Part shown: positions 45,701-58,908 of the stretch, one piece after another
Layout: the number at the start of each line of letters is the position of its first letter
How positions within the stretch are numbered: position 1 is the stretch's first letter
Source of the DNA: Mesodorylaimus sp. YZB2_4
Lineage: Eukaryota; Nematoda; Enoplea; Dorylaimida; Dorylaimidae
Length of the DNA: 64,000 bases
Direction: 5' to 3'
Assembly (NCBI GenBank): GCA_030248295.1
Contig: JASANH010000542.1
Location: 124,001 to 188,000, forward strand
The notes under the pieces: model-generated
Database searches by the model: none
Told to the model about the DNA's origin: nothing
What the model saw: the letters and a program-made list of their open reading frames with translations, nothing else
Position numbers and translations under genes: made by a program

Positions 45701-48700
45701 TCACGATTACACTCACGTGCATTCCTTACCCCACCTATTTTATCCCTGAGACCATCACCGCCATGCTCGATGGCTCTACTGTAATAATGCCATTCCAGGT
45801 CAGGCTGTTCGAACGGTGCGCATAAGGTCCAATAGAGGTTCTAATATAGAGGACACTGGCATTCTGACAATCTGAGTTTTCCGCATTTATCAAATCGACT
45901 CCCTGTCGCTGTTCTTGGCTAGGTTCAAAAGTCGACAAGCAGACTCGACAAGCTCGCCACGAAAGATAAAAAAATTCAGCTTGTTAGAGGAGATTTATGC
46001 GGTTCCAGACTTCTTTTTTGGCTTATCACTACGGAGTTTTTAGTGAAAGGAGGCCTTGTAAGGCGAATTTCGCCGAGGAATGCAAGTGGCAAAGAAACGA
46101 GTGAGAGGCGAGTTAGTAAGTTAATAAAAGTTTGCAGATTTCGTAGCCTCTGCAAATTTCTTGTAAAGAATTCAACGCGCAACTCGGGATTACGAGACGT
46201 TTATCTGAGTAAAATTGTATGAAGTGCTCAACACCGACAGCAATACATACAAGTGCACAGTAAAGACTGCTTTGCGGGGTTACCTGAATGAGCTGTCCTG
46301 ATGGATCGCAATACGTTCCAGTCCATGCATCGCCAATTGTCCAAGAGCCAGTAGTTGCAGTTTTATTTTTTGCGTCCTTAATTATCTCGTGGCAACTCCT
46401 TGTCGCGATGGCGCATCCATTTTTGGCGTGGGGAATGTTGGACATGTTGAACATGAGCGGTTTGGCCTTGGACATGTCCACGTCGTACCATCCAGTGTCC
46501 TTCAAGGCGGCCAATGTCAATGAGGAAGTGCGAAAGACTCCGTTCAAGACTGGAGATAAAATATCGTCAGGGAACAGTCGCAGAGCCCAATGCGCTGGGT
46601 TAGACAAGATATTGCCATCGTCATCGATTAGTTTGGCAGTTTCGGCTCCTTTGAATCCGTGTCGTCTTCCCTCATCGCTTTCTGGATCGCATTTGAAGTA
46701 ATTCTTCACAGCCTCAACGACTGTGGGCGAGGTGACTACTTCAGTCTGATACTGCTTCATTGACCCATCTGAATTCATCCATTCGTAGGTTGTTTGCTTC
46801 CAAGTAGTACCTTCAGCTAGCAAGTAAGATAGTGTTTTTCAAGCTTGAAAAGTGTTCAATAGTATTTAAGCGCACGTAATAAAATTTACAAGAAATTCGA
46901 GGGCAGGTCAGAGGCTACAAGATTAGGGATTAGCACCTGCTGCATGTGCTCAGATATGTTACAGTGACTGTAATGAGCACCAGGAGCTCCTTAAAAATTC
47001 AAGTAAGCGCTGTGAACGGCTGAAAATTATTTTGCACGACGGAACGCACAAACAAAATGCTCAGTTGACAGTGAGCTTCTGCAGATGACTATTAGCGTTG
47101 ACCTAACAATAAGTCCAAATCAATTTTTTTGGCTCAGTATCGGATAGCTTAGTAGGTCGATACCAGACAACCAGATAGTCGATAGGTGTTTTTCTCAATA
47201 AATACCTGACCACTCACAACATACACTTATCCGCTAAAGATCTGGTTATCTAGTCAATATCCAATCACGTGTTAAATATCCCGCACCCTCGCTTGATATC
47301 CGCTCGATCGCTCGCTCGAGATGGGATCACGTGAGCAACAGCGACTGTCCTATCGAAATGCCGTCACTCGCTTGGTGTGTGGTCACAAGGTCAACAAGTG
47401 GTTACACCCACTACATTCCATCACTCGATAAATATCCGATCACCTCATTGGGGTCCAATCACCTTATCGATTTTACTTTTAAATGTGATCCACCACCACG
47501 TTCATTGATAACATCATGGAGTTTCATCACGATACAGTATGCCGCTAATCATGACGTCCTACTTTAACCGCTGGGAGCACTCACTGCATGGATATCCGCT
47601 CAATATCCCTACTCCCATCACAGGCTCGATATCTTACAATCCCTCCCTACTAGTCAACATTAACAGCCTCGTTAAAGCAAACCCAGGTCCGACATTGGGT
47701 CCAAAAACTCAACCCATTTTTGGGGGTTTTTGGGTTGGTTTGGTTCGGGTTTTTAGAGAGGATGGTTTTGGGTTGTGGCGGTTGACCTTTTTTTCGAAAC
47801 CCAACCCAAACAAACCACTTTTCCACTCAATTGTTCAGCCTCACTAGCCAGCGTGAGCAAGTGGACATGCGCATCAGATCGTTCCCGTGATCGAAGACCC
47901 TGGCCTCTCTAGTGTGCAGTGCCCACTCCCCAGGTAGTCTGATTCGACATGTCAGTCTGACTGTGATGGAACTGAGAAGTCATCTGTGATAGACGATATC
48001 GATCCTTTACCTGATCTCTCGTCGACTCGCAGTCACTAGATGCTCTAGAAAACAGGGAATTTTCCTTTTGAAACGCACTCCTTGAATATTTTCCATGTGA
48101 GTATGTATGTCCTTGTTATGTCCCTAGCGTATGACTTCGGGAAATATTCTTAATTAATATTTGGAATAGCTGCGTATCACATTAGGTCAGGTAAGGTTTC
48201 CCCAAGTTATAGGTCCACAAGCGACTAGCCTTTTTTCATTTCTTAAAAAAAATTTCGTGAGTTGGCCCTGTGCCGCCATAGTTCCCCCATAGGACTTCCA
48301 ACCCGTTTTGCCTGTAGCCCGCCAGCAGTCATATAAGCGGGGCTGTGAGGTGACACTCTCTCTCGGCAGCTTCCCTGTGTGTGTCTTCACTGGGAGCACC
48401 TCCACACGAGGGCATCCTGTGCCAGAACTAGCGTCCTCCGATTATGATTGGCGAGACGGGAGGTACCTTCCCGACTGGTGTTCGAGAACCAGCTTCCTGA
48501 TTATCTTTTCGTTGAGCATCCTCCACTTGATGGTGTCTGATTGGTCCCAAAGAGCCAGGTGTGCAAGGCCAGCAATGGACTACTAAATCGCCGTCGAAGA
48601 CCAGTTCCCGTTCTGACAACAGGCATAGCAAATCGCTGTCCTCAGCCAGAACAGAACAACGGCCTCTCAGTCAGGGTTGCTGGCTCGAACAGTGTTGGAC

Positions 48701-51081
48701 TAACACCTCGACCCGCTGAGCCACCGTGGCTCCAGCGCCTCATGCTTCTCCAAAAAACGCCATCTACATTTTCAAATGTTACAAGATTTATTTAACAAAA
48801 CCTATAAGTGATCTTGGTTCATAAACACAACTTTTAAGGAAAAGTATGGGCTTGAAGCCTGTTGGCGATTTTCTATGAGTCAGATGGAAGTAATTGCCTG
48901 TCATAGGCATTGCAGGGTCGTTTTCATTGGCTTAGCTATTTTTCAATGGAACTCCGGCCTTTTGGTCTTTTGGTTGGAGAATATGATGATGGGAGACTAG
49001 CATATCTTTGTTCGAGGAACAGAGCTTGTAAGATTAAAGAACCATGGTGAAAATGGCCCCTCAGCTGGGGACACGTTATTTAAACCTTCCAGATCGAAAA
49101 AAAATGGTCGTCGAGATATGAGCAGGACATTTCTTCAGGTCATAAGTTTATTTTGAAGGAGTCCCAAAACTGAGGTGCAGGTGCAGTCAGATTAGCTTAC
49201 GCCGTTTTATCGCCAGCTTGATAAGTTACTTCTGGTATCTCTAGAGATCTTTTTTAAGGTAGATGAAGATGCGAGTGGCGGCACGACTCTCTCAACTGCT
49301 CGGAAATGAGTTCATGGTGAGGTCAACTCCCAGAGTTATGTGCAGTGTCAAAATGTGGTACTTGGTGCCATTGGGAGGCCACAAAGATAGAAATGCAGTG
49401 AAATTCGACTCCGCGCCAAACCGGTAGCCCACGCCTGGTAGTGTATAAGAAAACATGCTTGGCATTCATAGCCGGAATGGTTCTTCATGTTTCAGTTCTT
49501 TTTGGTTTAGTTCGGTTCAATTTTTCGGTTTGAGAGCACTAGTTATTCCATGCAATTAAGCCTTAAATTCCAGGCTTAAATTTTGACCATTATCTGTGAT
49601 GTTATGCTGCCATCATGAGCAAATCACCATCAAAGAGAATAAAAGCAAGCCACATTTAAAGCTGCATTATGACATCACACAGTTTTTTGTATCAGAAAAG
49701 GACAGAAATTTATATGCATTCTCATGAAAATGCTTAATTTCGTCATCAGCACACTTCTTTCGCAAGTGTTCTGCTGCCTGTGTGCTCCTGCCTGGGACAG
49801 CCTCTGGGCGCTCGCTCTCACATTAGACCCAATCAAAACTTTTATGCCCAGGGCCCTTTTTTCGAAAATTATATCCATTGCTCCGCGATTACGCAACACC
49901 AGCTCATTGATGTGCCATAAACCAAAATAATTTTGGTTAAGTGTACCCAACAGATATTTTTGTTTCACCTCTTTCGACTCGATCCAAAACCGAGAACTGA
50001 ACAGATCGAATTGAACGGATCCGCCCATGACTTGGCATCCTCCTCTTAAGTCTGCGCGCTTCGAACGGTATTAAAGTTACCTACGGCCTGATGCTCAAGG
50101 ACAGCGAGGGTTCATAGTTCGCATACCCACTTCTGATAGTCTACCGTTTAGTCATGTCTCCAGTGGATGGACAAACTCGAAAGCCAAGTGCAACATTGAA
50201 ACTTTGACGAAAAGACATGAGGAAACCTCGAATTCTAACCTCGTACCTCGCAGTCTCATATCGTTATCGTTGTACCGTTCTTCTACTGGTTGGCTTGCGT
50301 TTCCAAGAAACTGCGGCTTAGCGTATCCGAGGAGAGTATTTCGCAGAATAATATGCAAAACTTCATGGAGAAGTGTCCCGAATAGTTGTTCTCTGCTCAT
50401 TAAAGCGGGCTGTGAGCACATAGTTATTCGTCCATGAGTTGGTCGAAGTGTGGCTCGATTAATAGCACATACATGAGCATATGCACTTGCGCTCACGCCG
50501 CACTTAGATGGAATGTTTTCTCCTCGAGGATCAGCTACGCGAACAAATATTACAATTGAGACCCCTTGAAGTCGGGCCTCTTTCATGTACTGATACTCTC
50601 CCAAGGGAACACCGGGCTCAGAAATAATTTCAGGAGCGCCACGTTTCACGCAAGGAAAATGGTAGCGGGTAGGAATAGGAGCTTTTCCGCACAAGTGCGG
50701 ATATATGCACCGCTCCTCGTCTTCGTGGCGGTATCGCAACATTCGCAGATATTCAGCTGGCCAGGTTTTAATTATTCTGCCGAGATGGTCATTAACATCC
50801 TTGAAAGCAATCTTTAATGGAGCCACATTCAGGTGGGATGGGTTGTGATCAATGACGAAGTGTGCGCGAAACGGTAACCATCCGCTACGATCAGGGACTT
50901 TTTGAGCTGGTGGGTCCTCGACATACATGGGCCCCACGGCCCATCGGTATTCATTATATGCACCACCACACTGTGTTCTGTTCGTACCGTTTGAGACAGG
51001 GGGATTTGGTGGAAGTTGCGGCTCGTCATTGGATAATGCAGGGATAGCATGAAGAAAAAGAATGATCAGACCATGTCGCAT
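42791..51081 (-). CDS. leishmanolysin-like zinc metalloprotease (peptidase family M8)
   Basis: Four minus-strand exons: 51081-50247, 46816-46284, 43476-43101 and 43038-42791. Their phases agree (1, 0, 1), giving about 663 residues, near the usual size of animal M8 proteins. The chosen Met begins the signal peptide RHGLIILFLHAIPALS; an in-frame ATG lies 17 codons upstream at 51132. The active site HEVLH is at about 239-243 (LFGTLLHEVLHIIL) and the third zinc histidine is in NPAHWALRLFPDD at about 354. The later M8 landmarks LAALKDTGWYDVD and the cysteine-rich C-terminal domain follow (CSSDSRYRLTC, EDCPVF, CDHIDGSIICPSY). The end is hydrophobic (FLLKLTISLASTVWLIMSLY), suggesting a membrane or GPI anchor. 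The third donor (CGA|gtagcc) is weak. Animal relatives act in cell migration and adhesion; the substrate is unknown. Confidence 0.85.
43642..43730 (+). repeat. short dispersed repeat, copy 2 of 2
   Basis: It matches 7062-7146 in the same orientation. It lies in the second intron of the metalloprotease gene, on the strand opposite the gene. Confidence 0.7.
44738..44870 (+). repeat. partial MITE, family M2, with TTAGGC-like units
   Basis: It contains aaggcttaggcttaggctta and related hexamers. It ends with aaggaccaaacggcaaaggcg, matching the right end of the complete element at 52451-52666. The left end is replaced by a poly-C run. Confidence 0.65.
45118..45315 (+). repeat. R2-family repeat, copy 2
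   Basis: gaaacatcgccagccgtcaaatcgaactt, ggcgtctgtttactggtcag and gagtgttggaagctt match the other R2 copies at 24943-25115 and 63253-63490. Confidence 0.7.
46817..50246. other. first intron of the metalloprotease gene
   Basis: This 3.4-kb stretch lies between exons 1 and 2 of the minus-strand M8 gene. It contains SINE B1 at 48235-48735 and low-complexity stretches (around 47200-47480 and 47690-47820). I found no exon in it. Confidence 0.55.
48235..48735 (-). repeat. tRNA-derived SINE, family B, copy B1
   Basis: On the minus strand the head is gccacggtggctcagcgggt with a box B-like gttcgagcc. The body has caccagtcgggaaggtacct and ggatgccctcgtgtggaggt. The tail caaaacgggttggaagtcct is shared with family A copy A2, and an A-rich end follows. 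Confidence 0.8.
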
Positions 51082-52450
51082 GCTTCCGGTCGTCGAGGTC
51101 AAGGTTTGCACCATTCGCTGAAGTACAGTCAATACTTACAGTTCATCGCGGCCACGCGCAATAGTATCTTTCAGTCTTCATTCCATGCAGGTGTACGACT
51201 CTTAACAGGAGCGCAAGACCTGTAGCGCGAATGTGTGTTAGGTTGATTCTGCTCTGGAGTCGATATACAAGTAGGCTTTATGCGGCTAACACAGCTTTTG
51301 CTACCCGTATATCGGCATTTTTAAAAGTTTGCGTATTCAATCAGTGCGCGCTGTTGTACGCTTCTGAGCTTTATTCCCAAAGTTGTAATTCTTGAAATGG
51401 CCGGGCTGTCTCCGGAAAGTCTCTGATTGAACGCTCGATTAGAGACACGCGTGCGATGAATCACCTTACCCCTTACTATGAGGTTTTGGCTTTTTTCAGC
51501 GCAGCCCTTTCCGGATGCTCCAGGCCTGCCCAAGAAACAATAGGTTCATAATTAGCACTATGTAACTGCTAGAGTGCCAATTTAGTCAATTTCATTTGTT
51601 AGGTCATCATTGAGCTTGGAATCTTTCGTGGAACTTTCAGCCTGTCCCTGTGCTCTTCAAAAGTCCGGGCGACCTGACGTACCCCCAAGGATTACAGATT
51701 TGGTGCTCCGCGTTTCTGTAATTTGAGTGTGTAACGTGCTGTTACAAGGTGCGCAAAATTCGCGTTACTACCAACCAACCTGTCAAAGCCTCAATTCAAT
51801 CTTAGAATATCCAGCCGTGTTGTTCTTGATTCCTCCACCTCTGTGGTACACACCTGTTTTCGGCCACCCTCCCTCTTCCCTAGCGCACGGCGTCGTATTC
51901 GTTATCACAGCTTGCACATATTAGAAAACCATAGCCCTCAGCGCTTCGTCAAGATTCGCCTTACTGATATATAATGTGAGGATTAGCCGACGTTTGACTC
52001 TCCTGTGATCAGCTCAGCTACGGATTTTACTCACGCACATTCGAAAGGACTGAAGACTGTAAAACTTGTAATGAATCATCGAGCTGGACTACATTACTTA
52101 TGGATTCCGATGCATGGCTTGCATCGATTTGGATATTTATTTATAAATAGAAAAGCTCAAGAAGCGAGGGGTCGCAATCTGGAGGAAGATAACTTGGAAG
52201 TCACCTTCAGTCTCCACAAAAAAAAGTTTGTTATTCCATTTTGCTCAGATCCGATTCCCTTTTTCTCAAAAATCGAAATTGCCTGCAAAATATCAGCATT
52301 TATTGCACAGTTTCAGCGGTCTTCACTGGCTAGAAAAGATGTTTCTACTGTTTGAGGCATCTTATACAGTGATCGCTACAGTAACCGGATTTTACTCGAC
52401 AGCATCAGTTGTTCGATTCAGCTTTCATCAAACAACATGCTCGAACGCCC

Positions 52451-52666
52451 GGCCGGCACTTTTGCTGTTTGGTCCCCAGCATGGGTTAGCTTAAACTGGT
52501 ATTAGGCTTAGGCTTTAGGCGTAGGCTGACATATGACTTAGGCTTAGACTGATACTAGGCCTAGGCTTAGTCTGGTATAAAACTTAAGCTTAGGCTAATA
52601 TCAGGCTTTAGCCAGCCTTATACTAGCCTTTGCCTGGGGACCAAACGGCAAAAGCGCCGAGCGGCC
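52451..52666. repeat. MITE, family M2, carrying TTAGGC-like hexamers
   Basis: The ends cacttttgctgtttggtccc and, reverse-complemented, gcgcttttgccgtttggtcc are terminal inverted repeats of about 30 bp. The interior is made of variants of aggctta (ttaggcttaggctttaggcg and similar). No coding content. Confidence 0.8.
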
Positions 52667-54668
52667 AACCAGTAGACAGCTGACTCTTATAAAAGTACTC
52701 GCGTTCTTCAAAGCAAAAGCAGAGAGAATCTGCCAAAGTTGATGAGGCGCAAATATCGTTGATACATATGGAAAAAGATTCAGTTTCAGGTTTAGTCAAG
52801 TTAACTGAGTATCCAAATAGATTCAGTTTTAGTTACACTTAACTTTAAGCTCCAAAGATTCAGTTAAGTGAATTTAATTGAATGACTTACTTTTTCCTGC
52901 AAGGTATCCGTTCATGTGAAAAGCTAGGATTCAAAATTTGTTTAAATTCAAATCATATTTAGCAAATAGGGTCAGAATACTTTCGAAAAAAATAATTTCC
53001 AACGTGGTCACTCCAGTCGCTGACCGCTGGTATTTATTTTATTTGGAGAAGTTCCCTCCCCCATATCAGTTTGGAATGGATATAATCGAAGTGTGCGCGC
53101 AAGGCGGCCGCTGGGTGGTCCTTCCCTGTTGTCAGCACGGCCGTTGGTATAGCCTATGTTTGGGAGCAGCATTGAAACATCAAATGCTTCTTAAGTGTCC
53201 AATAATTTGCATCTTGCATTTTGACGAACATCATAATATAACCCTTGGATTTTGTGTTGGCTGAGAGAAGCTGGTGCACCATGCATTAATGATCTGTCGG
53301 CCGCATGGTATTGATTTTGTTTTGCCTCAGATTTATTGGGGATTATTTATTTCGATACCTGCGACTGTGGTGTTACGTGTGGGTGTGGTGCGTGCGACAG
53401 CTCTTCTTCGCACTCGTACCGGCAGGTTCGGGCTGATCTTACAAGCGAGCGGTCCAAGGTCTTCGATAGCCCAAGCCTGGTAGAAAGGCTTAGTCCTGCA
53501 GAGTATCGATCACTAAGGTCCCGATTCCTCTACAAACCCCTCAGGCGTGTTTGCCGCGCCTCCCAAGGGTGCCTGCAACTGCTCTGTGCAATATTACACT
53601 AGCCTGGCTGCTGGTCGAATACATCCGGTCCTAAGATGCCTACGCTGACGAACAGTTCCGCAGTCGGTGGCGCAGTAAAGACTTCCGTCAACACCAGAGG
53701 ATCCTTTACGAAGCACAACGAAGCACGACGATGTCTCCACGGTCCTAGATCTTACCCACAGACAATCCGCAGACAAACCAAGTGCCTGCCCTAGAGTCAA
53801 CTCCTGGACTCTTCCAGTATGAACCAAAGGAAACGACGACCGCAGAGGCCCTTTGAGAGTATGCTAATCGAAGTCCCTGGCGGGCGCCTGTCCTGCCCCA
53901 CGATTCTGCCAAATGGGTTGGACAAATACGAAGGGTGGCTCCCCAAAAGTTCAGAACAATCAGATGGAACCGAACCGAATCGAGCGAAAGACAAGCAAGG
54001 GAGAGCCCCGATCTCTCCCGGCGGCCCGCTCTTATACCGCCCCGGCTCCTCCTCACCGAGCCAATTGCCCAAGCCACACCCCCAGGAATTTCAGGCGCCC
54101 CCAAGCGGCAATGGTCACAACAGTGGTACGAGTCAGAAAACTCCTTGATCCCTGGATACTCGTTCGTATGTGCTTACATTTGTGCTGTTTGCCACCCATG
54201 ACTCCTGTTTCAGTTTTCGTTTGGATGATGTTCTTAAGTTCGGCAACTTTACGGGTTCTGCAGCAGCTCTACATACCAACTGCTCCTACTGCTAGGCCAG
54301 CTTGTGATAAACATAAAAGAAGTGAGGCGAATTTTTGTTGGCTTTTGTGTTTCTGGTTCCGTGACTCTTGTATTGTGTGAGATATATACGTACTCTTTCA
54401 CTCCTGTACATTTGGAGAAGTCTCTAGCAATGTCGAATGCACAATAAAATGCCAAACATCGCGATCACAATACATAAAAAACCTAAAGAAAAATCATCAT
54501 CGTCGTTCATAAGAACAGTCCTACTGTAGCTCGTTTGAAACGGCGTAACAAGTGAACTCAGTCATAGGAAGCAGTGGCTTCATTTTTCGAAGCGTGTGGT
54601 GCAGTACTCACATTTTATCCCGTGGCCAACTCAAGAGCAGGCATTATTTGGGTTACAAAAATTTTTAA

Positions 54669-55253
54669 ATCTCGCGGATTTTTTCGTCTTTTTGCTGTAA
54701 GCGAACAGGTACAAGAATGTGAAGTCTGCATGAAGCGGGTTTTTCGAGATTCGTTATCACGTCTCAGCACCCGCAAGCATGGTTATTCCATCAAATTGGC
54801 AGGCTCACATCGTTGAAAACTGGTTGGCGGACTGGCTGTCGCAGCACCAGTCTCGCCCACTGGAAAATCAGATAGCCGCTTCTGAAGCGTTGGTGTTTGC
54901 TTGGTTTTAGAGCAATCGCAAAAAGTTATGCGTCGATGAGATCAGCTTCAGAAAAGTCCCCTGAAGTTAAAAATTCACCCTAAATAGCCACTTTTGTGTA
55001 ATGCATTCAAATTTCCCGCTTGCCTGCATGAGCATCACTTGTCCAGGACCCAGAAGGCAAGACCAACAACCTTTAATTAGTGATGCAGGGCGCAGTCTTA
55101 TTTGAAGCTAATTATCATTAATTCACTTCCCTGGACTAGTCAAGGTCACGATATATCAAAAAATGTTGCCTGTCCTACCACTCCATGCAGACTTCAGGTT
55201 CCAGAACTTGTCCGCTTACAGCAAAAAAATGCAAAAAAGCCGCGAGATTCAAT
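54669..55253. repeat. foldback element with 70-bp arms
   Basis: aaatctcgcggattttttcg ... gctgtaagcgaacaggtaca ... gtgaagtctgcatgaagcgg at 54669-54739 is repeated as its reverse complement at 55186-55253 with about 80 percent identity. The spacer is about 450 bases. Confidence 0.7.
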
Positions 55254-55725
55254 AAATTTTTGGAGATGCAAATTTTTAGAAAATTTTCTGAAAATAAAAA
55301 ACCCCAGACTTCGCACTGTACGACGGTCAAGTCTCGCTCAGAAATTTGAAAAACCCGCGAATTATAGCCATTTAACATCCGCGGACATCACTTGCCAACC
55401 CGGTATAATTGGATAGTCGGCCGTTTATGAACGTCTAAATCACTATATTTCTCTGCTTGCAACAGTAACAGTCGTTTCGTATTTGAGTGGGGAGGCGTCT
55501 AATTTTTTATTCAGGCGATGTGCGTTTTTTCTGTTTTCTCGCTTCCTTTTATTCTGGATTCACATTGTGTGAGGGCCGCTCTCGGCGTGTAAAAAATTAC
55601 TAAGCCGCACTGCTTCAAACTAAATTCCACCGGATATGAAATTATCGATCTTCTGGTTGCATTCGGCTTTGCAGTTTGATATATTGCAAAGTTTTCTTAG
55701 CAACCTGCCGATTTAGCAATACCCC

Positions 55726-56367
55726 CACTAAAAAAGGTCCATAAAATGGACCACGGCGAGGGGCTTATGAATAGAGAAACAAACCTGCCACCATAAACAC
55801 ATGAAAAATTTTCCTCCACCACGAGCTTCTCTATTCCTAAGCCCTGACATGTCGTGGCGTTGTGCGTAGCTGCAAGCATGCTACACCTTCCTGCTATGTG
55901 GTCACTACAGTTACCTTCTAAAACGTCAAATACCTATATCAAATAGACATTGCTCTTAGACGCTACAGCTAAAAAACACATTCCTTATAACCGCTGTTAC
56001 CATCGCATTCATTCACCGACAATTTGCAAACCTGAGTTGACTACACGAAAAAAACGGATTAACCATTTACCGAATGCACAGTTTAATTGCACCACCAACC
56101 AAAACCCTGCACCACACTGAAACAAGCCCATAACACTGCAACGTGATTACTGACCGTGCTCGACAAATTCCGCACATGCTTCTATGCATTATGACTCGAC
56201 ACGCAATATATATTGCCCACATTACATCTATAGCGAACGCATGTCAGGGCTTAGGAATAGAGAAGCTCGTGATGGAGGAAAATTTTTCAGGTTTTTTTAT
56301 GGTGGCAGGTTTGTTTCTCTATTCCTAAGCCCCTGGCCGTGGTCCATTTTATGGACCTTTTTTAGTG
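55726..56367. repeat. foldback element with nested inverted repeats
   Basis: The arms at 55726-55851 and 56240-56367 (about 126 bases each) are near-perfect reverse complements around a 388-base spacer. Each arm ends in the hairpin ggtccataaaatggacc and has cttaggaatagagaa at both of its own ends in opposite orientation, so each arm is also a small inverted-repeat unit. Confidence 0.9.
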
Positions 56368-58888
56368 GTTTTTAGCGCTCTTTCCAGCTGTGAAATTCAA
56401 ATTTGAGTATTTTTATCGGCTTGTTTTGTTTAAAAATGTTCTGTCGTGGGTATAGTGACTTTTTTGGCGTCTGCTTGCGTCTAAGAAAGTATGGTCCGTT
56501 TTTAAAAATATTCTGTCCAAATATTTCACAGTTCGAGCTGTCGATAATGGCATGAAGGGCGCCCTCGACTGATTCAGAAAGACTTCGTTCGACAAAATTG
56601 GTGAGGCGAAGAAAAGGACCTCGGATCGCTATAAAAAAATGTAAGTAGTTGGATTCGATCCTCGTTTTTATTTGTAAAGGTCAAAGTAGAGAAAAAACTT
56701 TTCGTATGAATGAGCCACTAATTCTAAAGAACTTCAGAAATTTTCATCTCGAATAGGAAGGGATGACGGGTTTGTCAAATGCTTAAATTGCATCATGCGA
56801 CTATCCGTCTGACGCAGAAATTTTTTTTAAAACTAGAAAGAACGAGAGCCTTGTTTTTTCGCGCTAAAAGTTACGTCGTTACGATAGTAGGCATTCCAGC
56901 ATCTTTTACTTATTCATTGATAATAATCATCCTTTTTCACAGCGGGATTTAAAACTGTTTCACAAGGGAGCCATAAACCATAAATTCCTTTTTTCGTTGC
57001 AGTACATTTCTGGTCTACAAATATTCATCTTGCAAAGCGCTAAAATTTAAAAATTTTTTTAAAATGAAAACTTGCTCCCTCCTGAACTGTATCTTGCAAA
57101 AATGGTGACTTATCGAAATGTGAGCTTCTTTTAGATAACCACTGCAATGAATTCCCGATCCACGACCAAACAAAGTGTGGAGCATTACAAACGTCGTCGA
57201 GTAAATATACTGGCGTCTTGCAGAAAAGATTGATACCTGGATAGCGCCTTCTTGGTATGACTTTTTTATTTCGAAACCGTTCCTACTGGCAGCTTGAACT
57301 CTTTTTTCAGAGGGGCATCTGGTGATTACCCGCGACCAATTTTTAGTACATTAGCAAATGGTTACGGATATTTGAGTATTTTGGGCGAAAACAACCCACT
57401 TATTCAAGCCGTTAACAGTTTTAGTCTGCAATAGATGAACGACGACTCTGGCGAAGGTCTTCCTGCGCTACTGGGTGATTGCGCATATCGCATTTATTCA
57501 TTTTGCTGTTACCTGAACTATAATTTAAACTTTTCTAATAGGCGCCCTAGAGGCCGACGACAGTTTGCAAGCAGCTTTGGCTTCCCATCAGCGGGCAGTG
57601 TCACCGACATTTTCAAGGCTGGACAGTCCGCTTCTAGGCGAACTAAGCATCAAGCAGTCTTTTCCGTCCAGGTGAGACATTTCGCAGATCATTGTTGGTC
57701 AGGGCAGGGAATTTTCAAGAGATGGTTGTGGCGTTCGTTCGGGATCGAGACCGGGACTGGGACCGGGATTTTCTGTGTTTTTTAACTTTTAATTCTCTGT
57801 AGATGACCTAAATACCATCGCAAGTAGCCAGCCAGCAAATAAAGAGCCAAGAAACTTTTTTGCGCAGTATTCATCATTGCACTCCAAATCATGCAAGCAA
57901 AAAGCAGAGAATTAGTCACCAATTAGCAAACTGCTTTCCCCTGCTTTTGAAGGTCTGCTTTGCCTCAGATTGGTCAGTCAGGATTTTGGAAAGTGCAGAA
58001 GACTTTACAGTGTTTTGATGAGGGATGATTGACGAATATGTTTTTGCTAAATCTTTCAGCATTGCGCTTATCTGCACGATGGGGACAAAGAACTTCAGCA
58101 AATGAAAATAAATGCCTCGATTCACCTTTGGTTGGGGCCGCTTATCGAATTGTCATCTCGAGTGTAATCAGTCTACGTTGATTATTCTTTATTTGATAAG
58201 CAATCAGCATTCGTGTCGATCATTTTTATCAGGTACGCTTTTCAGGAATAGTATTTACCTGACTCGTAGTCGCTATGCCGAAACACCTTATTTTAGGCAC
58301 CAAAAGATCTCTGAATAACGTCGCCAACCAAGGTCAAAATCAGCGATGACGCCTTCCACAGTCGTAAGCAGAGCACTCTTACAGCTCGTTAAAAGAAAAC
58401 TAGTAATATGTGCAAAGTCCTTGAATTAAATACTGATAAGCTGGAAAGTGAAAAGGCTGCAAAAACAAATTTTTATGAACTTGCATTGACGAAGTTACGG
58501 TTGAAGGTGCAACCTTTTCACGCAACTGTAGCCGTCATCGTCATCGATGACTAGGGTAATGACGCTTTCTTGAAGTAATTTCTTATCTTTTGTTCACTAA
58601 TCTCCTATGTTCGCGCTGATACGTTTCTCTTTCTTTTTTATTGTTATATTAACTATTACTGATGTTTCTGCCCGCAACTGAAGTAATCGTATGTATAGTG
58701 TTGTGATCATTAAAAGAAAGGAATGGGGACTAGTTTACGGAACGGAGACCATTCTCCATTCTGATCTGCCAGAAAAGTTCCCATTTCGCCGTCACTTGCT
58801 CAATTTCCATTCATATTTCGATTATTTGTGACATAACGCCATCAAAAAGACCGAGAAACGATCTTACTGTATTGTAAGGGCACGCGAA

Positions 58889-58908
58889 AGGGCGGTGCGC
58901 ACCGCCCT
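58889..58908. repeat. 20-bp perfect palindrome
   Basis: agggcggtgcgcaccgccct is its own reverse complement. It lies in a short GC-rich patch (58880-59040) where cgaaaggg recurs about five times. Confidence 0.9.

Noticed and set aside
45735-45938. Possible extra metalloprotease exon on the minus strand
   Set aside because: Exon 2 (ending 46284) joins directly in phase 0 to 43476 and the M8 landmarks are continuous, so no exon is needed here.
50152-50246. Continuation of the metalloprotease frame past 50247
   Set aside because: The frame stays open by chance into the intron; the donor at 50247 joins in phase to exon 2, which holds the next M8 landmarks.
53797-54380. Overlapping open frames of 90-155 codons on both strands
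   Set aside because: The block is GC-rich, which lengthens random frames; no motif is recognisable and both strands are equally open.
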